Below, piece by piece: positions 1 through 4,700 of a stretch of DNA of 8,905 bases. The position numbers and the translations under genes are program-made. Each line of letters opens with the position of its first letter. Positions within the stretch are counted from its first letter, which is position 1. Source of the stretch: CAYRKQ01 sp964424985 (GTDB lineage Bacteria > Patescibacteriota > Saccharimonadia > Saccharimonadales > UBA7683); contig CAYRKQ010000024.1 in the NCBI GenBank assembly GCA_964424985.1, forward strand, positions 1-8,905. The letters run 5' to 3'. The notes beneath the pieces were generated by a model. It was not told the DNA's origin. It searched no databases and saw only the letters and a program-made list of their open reading frames with translations.

Positions 1-28
1 AAACGTGTAATTTGAGTTTTTTGCCCAT
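1..28 (-). CDS. Possible 5' end of a truncated gene leaving the window
   Basis: On the minus strand an ATG at 28-26 opens a frame starting MGKKLKLHV that runs off the left edge without a stop. It lies about 15 nt downstream of the start site predicted from a very good promoter at 50-78. I see no Shine-Dalgarno sequence before this ATG. Only nine codons are visible, so the product cannot be named. The promoter could instead serve an RNA gene or a later start codon. Confidence 0.25.
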
Positions 29-49
29 AGAGAGCAAGGGATTGTTGCA

Positions 50-78
50 AGTATAACAAAAAGGTTATGGTTTGTCAA
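50..78 (-). promoter_or_regulatory. Near-consensus sigma70-type promoter directed out of the left edge
   Basis: Read on the minus strand, TTGACA (78-73) is followed after exactly 17 nt by TATACT (55-50). This is a perfect -35 and a 5/6 -10 with ideal spacing, the best-formed promoter in the window. The predicted start is near 43. It sits about 40 nt past the stop of the transporter gene, so the gene beyond the left edge probably has its own transcription unit. Confidence 0.75.
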
Positions 79-119
79 GATCTGGAGTTTGATTCTCGAA
101 ATCCTCCGTTCGTCACCCC

Positions 120-1718
120 CTAGCCGAGGCTGGCGGCTTCGGCGGCGGCTGATGGTTTAATCTCGGGCAGTTTCATCATTTTGAAGGAATTCAACACGCC
201 AATTGCACCGGCAAGAATTGGTACCAAGAGCGCAATCTGCAAAGATCTATCGCGTGCCTGGGCGTTTATACCTAACACTTCTTGCTGCACTGCCTCTGGT
301 TGACCACTTATTTGTTGTTGCAGCTGACTGTCGCTTAGTATTTGCGCATCTGTTTCAAGCGTTTTTGCAATCTGTTGTTTTTCAGCAGAAGGAATGACGG
401 CACTACTTTGAGTAAGGTTCGTGAATGAATACGCTAGCGTGGCCAGCATAATGCCCCCTGCTACCGCCAAACCAAATGAAAGGCCAAATGAACCGGACGC
501 TGAATTAACCCCCGCCGCCTCACTTATATGCTCTTCATCAATTGGCGCAAGCGTATAGTTGTTCAGCTGCGAAACAAGTAGACCAAGCCCCACACCAGCA
601 AGCATTAACGGCAGCACTAAGGCAAACCCTGAATCTGCCCGTGGGACAATCGGCAAAATGAGTGCGAACCCAATGGTACTCAGTAAAAAACCGGCTCTAA
701 TAACAGCGCTTGAGCGTCTTTTACCACCTCGCTTACCGGCAATAATGGCCGTTGCAAACATCGTCAGCGAAAGCGGTGCCATAGTGAGGCCGGTTTCCAT
801 AGCGTTGTACCCTAAGCTCATTTGCAAGAATATTGGAAGGGCGATCATTGCCCCGCCGAGCGTAATGTTTTGAAGCATCACCTGTGAAATTCCTAAGCGG
901 AAATTGGGCGAGCGAAAAAGGCCGGGGTCAAGCAAGAACACTTTACCTTCACGTTTGCGCTTCACTAACCATTTGGCAAACGCCGCTAGTCCAATAATAC
1001 CAACAGCAATAACCAGGCCAACAAGCTCAGCGCCCTCTTGCCACATTAAAATACCGAGCACCACGCCACCCATTCCCAGCACTGAAAGCAGTGCGCCAAC
1101 CAGATCGATCTGTTTTGGTCCTTCGTATTTTACATCTTTGACCAGTTTGATGTTTAGTAAAATAACGGCAATGATAACCGCCTCGAGCAAGAACCCCACA
1201 CGCCACGAAATAAAAGTTGTGAGGAAACCGCCCAGCAGCGGTCCGACGGCGGCCGCAATAGCGGCGGCGGCTCCTACCAGTGCATAGGTCTTCTTCTGCG
1301 CGGCGCCGGTGAAGTTGCCGTGAATTAACGATTGCATCGCTGGAAGCAGCAAAGAGGCGCCGATACCGCCAATAATTGCCCAGAAAATGAAGACAGCAGT
1401 GACGTTGCTGGTTAACGTCATGGCCAGCGCACCAACGGCGTAGCCTGTAAGTCCCAGCACGTAGGCTCGTTTTCTGCCAATGATATCGCCAATTTTACTG
1501 CTGCTTAAAATAAAGGCAGCTGAAACCAGTGCCTCCAGCGCAATGGCAGATTGAATATCACTCACGGTTGTTCCGAGATCTTTCACCACCGCAGAAAGCG
1601 AAACGTTCATGATAGACGTATCAACAACCAGTACAAACATTGCCATGGCCAGCAGTATTGAAAGCTTCATACTCCCTTCAGCTGCCACTTTTGCCTTAGG
1701 TTGCTTACTTTTTGCCAT
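120..1718 (-). CDS. DHA2-type 14-TM major facilitator drug:proton exporter
   Basis: Predicted inner-membrane exporter of the EmrB/QacA (DHA2) branch of the major facilitator superfamily, 532 aa from the ATG at 1718. Its substrate cannot be read from sequence. After a lysine-rich N-tail, TM1 carries the DHA2 signature VDTSIMNV (about residues 32-39). The cytoplasmic motif A follows TM2 as KIGDIIGRKRAY (about 75-86), and motif C in TM5 reads GPLLGG followed by SWRVGF (about 159-176). In motif B the usual Arg and Gln are replaced (WAIIGGIGAS, about 113-122), a variant I associate with a subset of this family. A Gln-rich hydrophilic loop of roughly 60 residues lies between the last two TM segments. 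The ATG at 1718 is chosen because GAGG (1728-1725) sits 6 nt upstream; the GTG two codons earlier abuts that site. TATAAT at 1756-1751 probably drives it. Stop TAG. Confidence 0.9.
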   Translation of the reverse strand: MAKSKQPKAKVAAEGSMKLSILLAMAMFVLVVDTSIMNVSLSAVVKDLGTTVSDIQSAIALEALVSAAFILSSSKIGDIIGRKRAYVLGLTGYAVGALAMTLTSNVTAVFIFWAIIGGIGASLLLPAMQSLIHGNFTGAAQKKTYALVGAAAAIAAAVGPLLGGFLTTFISWRVGFLLEAVIIAVILLNIKLVKDVKYEGPKQIDLVGALLSVLGMGGVVLGILMWQEGAELVGLVIAVGIIGLAAFAKWLVKRKREGKVFLLDPGLFRSPNFRLGISQVMLQNITLGGAMIALPIFLQMSLGYNAMETGLTMAPLSLTMFATAIIAGKRGGKRRSSAVIRAGFLLSTIGFALILPIVPRADSGFALVLPLMLAGVGLGLLVSQLNNYTLAPIDEEHISEAAGVNSASGSFGLSFGLAVAGGIMLATLAYSFTNLTQSSAVIPSAEKQQIAKTLETDAQILSDSQLQQQISGQPEAVQQEVLGINAQARDRSLQIALLVPILAGAIGVLNSFKMMKLPEIKPSAAAEAASLG

Positions 1719-1750
1719 ACACACCTCTTTCTTTGCTCGTTGTTTAACCT

Positions 1751-1756
1751 ATTATA
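1751..1756 (-). promoter_or_regulatory. -10 box of the transporter gene
   Basis: TATAAT on the minus strand at 1756-1751 predicts transcription from about 1744 and a leader of roughly 25 nt that contains the GAGG ribosome site. The hexamer at -35 with 17-nt spacing (GCGTAT) is poor, so the promoter may need an activator or rely on its -10. A perfect 15-nt palindrome lies upstream at 1791-1805. Confidence 0.55.
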
Positions 1757-1790
1757 TACCTACTCAGCTATAAATACGCAGTCAAATTGG

Positions 1791-1805
1791 CTGAGGAGTC
1801 CTCAG
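1791..1805. promoter_or_regulatory. 15-nt perfect palindrome upstream of exporter promoter, possible operator
   Basis: CTGAGGA-G-TCCTCAG: two 7-nt arms around a single central base. It is centred about 45 bp upstream of the exporter -10 box, a position suited to a dimeric regulator. Drug exporters are often controlled by TetR or MarR proteins, but no regulator gene is in the window, so the operator role is inference. As RNA it could only form a tight hairpin with no U-tract, so it is not a terminator. Confidence 0.35.
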
Positions 1806-1920
1806 TTTACTCTAGGAGCTACGAGAAGAACCACAGAGACCAACACTACTCAACAAGCTTAGGCTTAAAAGGGGCAGGACAGCGGCTTTGCCTTTTTCGT
1901 TCGCAGGTGCTCGAAGTGCC

Positions 1921-2190
1921 TTAGCCCCACTCACCTGTTATTAACTTTTTCTTCTTGGCCTGAGTCCAGCCTTTTAGTTGTCTTTCTCGTTTTGCAGCTT
2001 CTGACTTAATGAATGGCTGAGATTGATAGACTAGTGTAAATGGTCCTTGCAGTCTTGCAAAATAAGCTCCTTTACCAGAATTATGTTCAGCAATACGCTC
2101 TTTCGGATCTTGTGACATACCAACGTACAACCTTCCTGTACGTGCTTGTGCAATGTAGACAAACCACTGATTATTGGTACTTCGGCTCAC
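1921..2190 (-). CDS. Small GIY-YIG domain protein (UPF0213/YhbQ-like)
   Basis: An 89-aa single-domain protein matching the small GIY-YIG nucleases. The first motif half is VYI (residues 11-13) and the second is YVG (22-24). They are followed by the expected Arg (R32), the EHNSGKG segment (35-41) and a helix KSEAAKRERQLK (62-73) whose Glu, probably E69, matches the metal-binding residue of the family. Family members cut or process DNA, but the role of this subgroup is not well established. The catalytic residues look intact. The start is uncertain: the frame begins at GTG 2190, just after an in-frame TGA at 2199-2197, with only a weak GAG upstream. The local promoter instead points to an ATG at 2209 in another frame. 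Stop TAA. It is bounded by gaps of about 200 bp and may be transcribed alone. Confidence 0.85.
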   Translation of the reverse strand: MSRSTNNQWFVYIAQARTGRLYVGMSQDPKERIAEHNSGKGAYFARLQGPFTLVYQSQPFIKSEAAKRERQLKGWTQAKKKKLITGEWG

Positions 2191-2196
2191 GTTGTT

Positions 2197-2269
2197 CGCT
2201 CAGCATCATTCGACAATTATAAATCAAAACGCCCATGGCTTGCCATGAGCGAATGAAATGAGTCGAATG
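2197..2269. repeat. Cluster of inverted repeats upstream of the GIY-YIG gene
   Basis: Three perfect inverted pairs share one 73-bp stretch. TTCGCTC (2197-2203) pairs with GAGCGAA (2248-2254), CATTCGAC (2207-2214) pairs with GTCGAATG (2262-2269), and a compact CATGGC-TT-GCCATG palindrome lies between (2234-2247). The first two pairs are interleaved rather than nested, as in a pseudoknot, although they can also be read as variants of one GAG(T)CGAATG word. Function unknown. Confidence 0.45.
2216..2221 (-). promoter_or_regulatory. -10 box before the GIY-YIG gene, leaderless geometry
   Basis: TATAAT on the minus strand (2221-2216) is followed by six bases and then ATGATG (2209-2204), so the predicted transcript begins at or next to the first ATG. 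The -35 position has only GGCAAG. The ATG frame encodes 12 codons (MMLSEQREPKYQ) ending in TAA and is out of frame with the nuclease. The box is flanked by interleaved inverted repeats (2197-2269). Confidence 0.5.
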
Positions 2270-2373
2270 GTAGCGGTCGTTTCATCGTCTTGGAACGATA
2301 TCTTAAGAGAGCTTTCGAGATGGAAACAGGCTTACAGGGGGGATATTGGGTTGGTATACTCTACCGCAGCAGA

Positions 2374-3291
2374 CTAGAACCTACCGCTATCCTGGAAGTA
2401 TGGAAAGCCCCACCATTCGTTGGCTTTGCAGGTAATCATATGTTTATCGAGTGAACTAATCTTGGACATCTCTTCTTCTGACAATTCAAAATCGGTAATA
2501 GAAAAGTTCTCTTTGATTCTCTCTGGACTAGTGGCTTTTGGAATTGCTGGCGTTTCTCGCTGATACGCCCAGCGTAGGGCGATTTGTGCAGAGGTTCTCT
2601 TATGATTGCCCGCAATTTTAGTGATGACCTCATCTTTCAGGGCTGGATTACCTGAAGAGCTTAGTGGTGAATACGCCGTAACAGCCACTCCCTGTGATTG
2701 GCAGAACTTAATCATTTCATCTTGTACGTGGTATGGGTGAATCTCTATCTGGTTCATGGCAGGCTTTATCTTCGCATAGCTTAGTAAGTCTGCAAGTAGA
2801 GTTGCGCTGTAGTTAGCAACTCCGATAGACTTTGCTGACTTCTTATTGGCCAACCCTTCCATTGCTTGCCAGGTCTCATGAAGCGATACATGTTCAAATC
2901 GTGCTAGACCGTTCTCGTCTAGCGGTTCAATATCATCACCATGCTCAAACGCCACAGCCCAGTGGATTAGGTAAAGGTCGAGATAATCTAGTTGTAAGTC
3001 TTGTAGTGTCTTCTCGCAGGCTTTATGAACATTTTCTGGCGAATGCTCAGTATTCCAGAGTTTACTTGTTATAAATAGCTCATGACGTTTTACGAGACCG
3101 TCCTTAATTGCTTGGTGTAGACCTTCGCCAACTTCTTTTTCGTTACCGTACACTGAAGCACAGTCAATGTGGCGATAGCCAATTTTGATAGCATCCACAA
3201 TTGTCTGTTTTGCGTTATCTTTTGATAAGTTCCATGTCCCGAAGCCGACTAGAGGAATCTCGTTGCCATCATTTAGAGTAATACTATTCAT
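2374..3291 (-). CDS. NADPH-dependent aldo/keto reductase
   Basis: A cytosolic TIM-barrel oxidoreductase, 305 aa, full length for the AKR superfamily, reducing aldehydes or ketones with NADPH. The catalytic tetrad is complete: D43 (HIDCASVYGNE), Y48, K77 (ITSKLWN) and H110 (LIHW). The family strand MNQIEIHPYH (about 179-188) is present. The nucleotide-binding segment AIPKATSPERIKENF near residues 249-263 resembles the NADPH-selective IPKS..R..EN motif. The substrate cannot be read from sequence; 2,5-diketo-gluconate or methylglyoxal reductase-like activities are typical of related enzymes. ATG 3291 fits the family N-terminus (the next in-frame residues align with the first strand). No good Shine-Dalgarno is present; an extended -10 (TGG-TAAGAT) ends 6 nt before the ATG, suggesting a leaderless transcript. 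It lies downstream of the tRNA but beyond that gene's terminator. Stop TAG overlaps a T-arm-like word. Confidence 0.92.
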   Translation of the reverse strand: MNSITLNDGNEIPLVGFGTWNLSKDNAKQTIVDAIKIGYRHIDCASVYGNEKEVGEGLHQAIKDGLVKRHELFITSKLWNTEHSPENVHKACEKTLQDLQLDYLDLYLIHWAVAFEHGDDIEPLDENGLARFEHVSLHETWQAMEGLANKKSAKSIGVANYSATLLADLLSYAKIKPAMNQIEIHPYHVQDEMIKFCQSQGVAVTAYSPLSSSGNPALKDEVITKIAGNHKRTSAQIALRWAYQRETPAIPKATSPERIKENFSITDFELSEEEMSKISSLDKHMITCKANEWWGFPYFQDSGRF

Positions 3292-3297
3292 TTCTAC

Positions 3298-3326
3298 ATC
3301 TTACCAGACACCAAGCAGGACTGGAA
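3298..3326 (-). promoter_or_regulatory. Candidate extended -10 promoter of the aldo/keto reductase gene
   Basis: Minus strand: TTCCAG (3326-3321), 17 nt, then TAAGAT (3303-3298) preceded by TGG, the extended -10 dinucleotide plus one base. Six bases separate TAAGAT from the ATG at 3291, so the start site would fall on or next to the start codon. Neither hexamer is strong (3/6 and 4/6), but the spacing and the matching layout at other genes here support it. Confidence 0.4.
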
Positions 3327-3331
3327 CCCAG

Positions 3332-3388
3332 ATAACAGAGGTAAAGTAAAAAGTGAGCCAACCGTTATAGTTGACTCACCTCTGTTAT
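3332..3388 (-). terminator. Intrinsic terminator of the initiator tRNA gene
   Basis: In the minus-strand transcript a stem GTGAGTCAAC / GTTGGCTCAC (3379-3370 with 3362-3353, one mismatch) encloses the loop TATAACG and is followed directly by TTTTTACTTT. This is a classical terminator starting about 17 nt after the tRNA CCA end. An additional outer arm, ATAACAGAGGT (written on the plus strand at 3332-3342), is perfectly complementary to 3378-3388. It can extend the stem around the U-tract or, with its last two pairs, compete with the inner hairpin. Confidence 0.7.
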
Positions 3389-3395
3389 TTTCACT

Positions 3396-3470
3396 TGGTA
3401 GCGGGGGTAGGACTCGAACCTACGACCTCTTGGTTATGAGCCAAGCGAGCTGCCACTGCTCCACCCCGCG
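3396..3470 (-). tRNA. Initiator tRNA-Met (CAT)
   Basis: A complete 75-nt cloverleaf with encoded CCA: acceptor CGCGGGG/CCCCGCT, D-stem GAGC/GCTC, anticodon stem CTTGG/CCAAG around CTCATAA (anticodon CAT, plus-strand 3436-3438), T-stem GTAGG/CCTAC with loop TTCGAGT. Initiator identity is supported by the unpaired 1-72 position, by the A11-U24 pair in the D-stem, and by a 5' end closely matching the E. coli fMet tRNA. It departs from the usual initiator in two ways: the mismatch is C1-U72 rather than C1-A72, and only two of the three G-C pairs at 29-31/39-41 remain (29-41 is U-A). A weak promoter may lie upstream on the minus strand (TTAAAG 3531-3526, 18 nt, TACGAT 3507-3502). A terminator follows at 3348-3379. 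Confidence 0.95.
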
Positions 3471-3565
3471 ACGTCGGAAGACGCATACAATTGTTTTTTA
3501 AATCGTATGGGGAACCAGTGGTCTACTTTAACAGATATGCAGGCTTAATTCAAGCTACTTCTGCT

Positions 3566-3985
3566 CTACAATGTGCGCTGGTTACCTTTGAGGAACTGCC
3601 ACCACGCTTCAAGATTCCCCCGCCAGCCCGTCTTTTTTTCTACCTGCTTAACTTGTTTAGCTGTTGCCACCGCTTGGCGGTTTTCTTCTCCGCTCCCTGG
3701 CAAATACACCAATGTTTCACCCGGGGCAGCTTTACTAAACTTATCGCGCGCTGCCAGTTCTAAAAACGCATCGGTCTTTAAATAAGCAATTTGGTACTTT
3801 AAATTCTGGTTTTCAAGCTCTTGCAGCTCAACCTCAGCCCGCAAACGTTCGTACTTTTGCTGCAGTCGGTAATTTCGCTGCATGGCAATCACCGTATTCC
3901 ATACTAATGCGCCGGCAATCACCAAAGCCAAGATCAAAATAAGATCATTGGAATTAACATATTTCTGCAGATTCTTTAACTTCAT
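3566..3985 (-). CDS. DivIC/FtsB-type cell-division (septum formation initiator) protein
   Basis: A 139-aa bitopic membrane protein with the architecture of the DivIC/FtsB family, which bridges FtsL and FtsQ/DivIB at the division septum. A short basic N-tail is followed by one transmembrane helix (about 14-34), then a Leu/Glu/Gln-rich coiled coil (about 36-70). The family's C-terminal signature follows: FLELAARDKFSKAAPGETLVYLP (about 74-96) echoes the ARE...PGE motif. A further basic, Trp-rich tail of about 40 residues (WRGNLEAWWQ near 121-130) extends beyond the usual end. ATG 3985 places the TM segment at the expected position. There is no Shine-Dalgarno sequence before it, only an AT-rich leader of about 18 nt behind a TATAAT at 4015-4010. 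Stop TAG; no clear terminator precedes the tRNA downstream. Family assignment is good, but DivIC versus FtsB orthology is not resolvable. Confidence 0.85.
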   Translation of the reverse strand: MKLKNLQKYVNSNDLILILALVIAGALVWNTVIAMQRNYRLQQKYERLRAEVELQELENQNLKYQIAYLKTDAFLELAARDKFSKAAPGETLVYLPGSGEENRQAVATAKQVKQVEKKTGWRGNLEAWWQFLKGNQRTL

Positions 3986-4009
3986 ATTTGTTTTTAAATT
4001 AACTATCTA

Positions 4010-4015
4010 ATTATA
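4010..4015 (-). promoter_or_regulatory. -10 box of the DivIC-like gene, divergent arrangement
   Basis: TATAAT on the minus strand, also readable one register upstream as an extended TGG-TATATA (4020-4012). The -35 region is weak. The predicted start near 4003 gives an SD-less leader of about 18 nt. It lies back to back with a plus-strand TATAAT at 4050-4055. Confidence 0.5.
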
Positions 4016-4049
4016 TACCAGTTAGCAGCTTATTGCATTTTAAAACTGT

Positions 4050-4055
4050 TATAAT
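4050..4055 (+). promoter_or_regulatory. Plus-strand -10 box with leaderless geometry
   Basis: TATAAT followed by CACGCGC and an ATG at 4063, so a transcript would start on or next to the ATG. No convincing -35 is visible. It is the only recognisable promoter on the plus strand and feeds a 15-codon ORF. Confidence 0.35.
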
Positions 4056-4062
4056 CACGCGC

Positions 4063-4110
4063 ATGGAACTCTATATTTTTGGGATGATCGGCGGAACAAC
4101 ATATATTTAA
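4063..4110 (+). pseudogene. 15-codon leaderless micro-ORF, possible truncated gene start
   Basis: ATG 4063 to TAA 4110 encodes MELYIFGMIGGTTYI. It has a well-placed -10 box, and its hydrophobic, glycine-containing sequence resembles the first strand and turn of a Rossmann-type protein, so it may be the surviving start of a broken gene. It ends 2 bp from the convergent stop of the unknown minus-strand gene. The frames beyond it are full of stops. A real micropeptide or chance cannot be excluded. Confidence 0.25.
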
Positions 4111-4112
4111 GC

Positions 4113-4493
4113 TTAGGTTTCGATAAAATAGTTCTGTTCCGGATTAGTGAAATGTGTAATCTTAAACATTTCTTTCATTTCATCAGGTGTATTCAGCCGT
4201 ACAATCTTAAACTTGCCAGAAGTTTCTTCTTTTTCGTAGTCGTGGTTAACTTCTAAGATATAGCAAAGCCCCCAATACACCCATTTACCGTTAACGTCTT
4301 CTACTAAAAAATTTCTGACTGGCGGAATTTTATAAACTCTAATTTTTGGCTTACTAGTAAAATGAAAAGTTTTGTCTTGAATGTTGTCTATTAAATAGGG
4401 ATTTTTCAGGTGTGTTTTCAGATCAAGTTCGGCAGGAAAGCCCTGGTCTTTCGTAATGCGTAGTGTGTCATTAATCTCAATAAAAGAACCCAT
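4113..4493 (-). CDS. Conserved-looking protein of unknown function, 126 aa
   Basis: I do not recognise this family. The protein is soluble, with no signal peptide or TM segment, and rich in aromatic residues and alternating hydrophobic/polar stretches, suggesting a mostly beta fold. Notable parts are KIRVYKIPPVRNFLVED (about 49-65), then GKWVYWGLCYILEVNHDYE (about 69-87), and a C-terminal LNTPDEMKEMFKITHFTNPEQNYF. This would suit a small single-domain binding protein, but no catalytic motif is evident. ATG 4493 is preceded by AAGGA at 4510-4506, spaced a long 12 nt; TATTAG at 4518-4513 is a weak -10 candidate. It lies between the DivIC-like gene and the PD-(D/E)XK-like gene and is separated from both. 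Stop TAA. Codon choice and composition look coding, and base content is AT-rich like the next gene. Confidence 0.75.
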   Translation of the reverse strand: MGSFIEINDTLRITKDQGFPAELDLKTHLKNPYLIDNIQDKTFHFTSKPKIRVYKIPPVRNFLVEDVNGKWVYWGLCYILEVNHDYEKEETSGKFKIVRLNTPDEMKEMFKITHFTNPEQNYFIET

Positions 4494-4515
4494 AAGAATT
4501 ATTTATCCTTTCTAA

Positions 4516-4659
4516 TATGGTGGAGATTGGGTAAGCTTACTTGAAACTCGCCCACTAGAAGATATCCTAGCAGATATAGCAGTTGGCTGGAATGATATGC
4601 AGCGCTGCATTGGCAGGGTTAGAGCTGGTGTTGCCACTGAAGTTACCTATGTTCTCTAG
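4516..4659 (+). pseudogene. Plus-strand coding remnant in the gap between two minus genes
   Basis: In a 207-bp gap, the plus-strand frame from TAT 4516 is open for 47 codons to TAG at 4657. Its translation reads like real protein (…LLETRPLEDILADIAVG, then WNDMQRCIGRVRAGVATEV). There is no start codon in the leading part, no ribosome site and no promoter, and a stop (TAA 4513) lies directly before it. The opposite frame is also open but Ser/Pro/Thr-rich, as antisense shadows are. It may be the decayed 3' end of a lost gene. The family is not recognised. Confidence 0.4.
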
Positions 4660-4700
4660 GATGTAATTTTTCTAAGGCGAAACAACTTGAAACTTGAATA

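Noticed and set aside
78..119. Hairpin GGAGGATT...AATC...CTCC just after the exporter stop (minus strand)
   Set aside because: It has a 3-nt bulge and no U-tract; it is not a canonical terminator. A passing resemblance to a tRNA T-arm or a 16S 5' end does not extend beyond a few bases.
203..1287. Plus-strand open frames within the exporter region (203-397, 559-873, 904-1287)
   Set aside because: They lie antisense to a long gene with clear DHA2 motifs, have no promoter or ribosome site, and have biased shadow-like composition.
1860..1895. Terminator-like GGCA...TGCC stem with T-rich flank between the exporter and the GIY-YIG gene
   Set aside because: The stem is only four pairs with a 12-nt loop and the U-tract is short and offset on either strand, so I do not call it.
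3502..3531. tRNA promoter TTAAAG-18-TACGAT
   Set aside because: Both hexamers are weak and the leader would be about 25 nt. It is mentioned in the tRNA entry but not called as a separate feature.
4590..4612. GCAGCGCTGC palindrome in the plus-strand remnant (4599-4608), considered as an operator
   Set aside because: It falls inside the protein-like reading frame and near no promoter, so chance is more likely.
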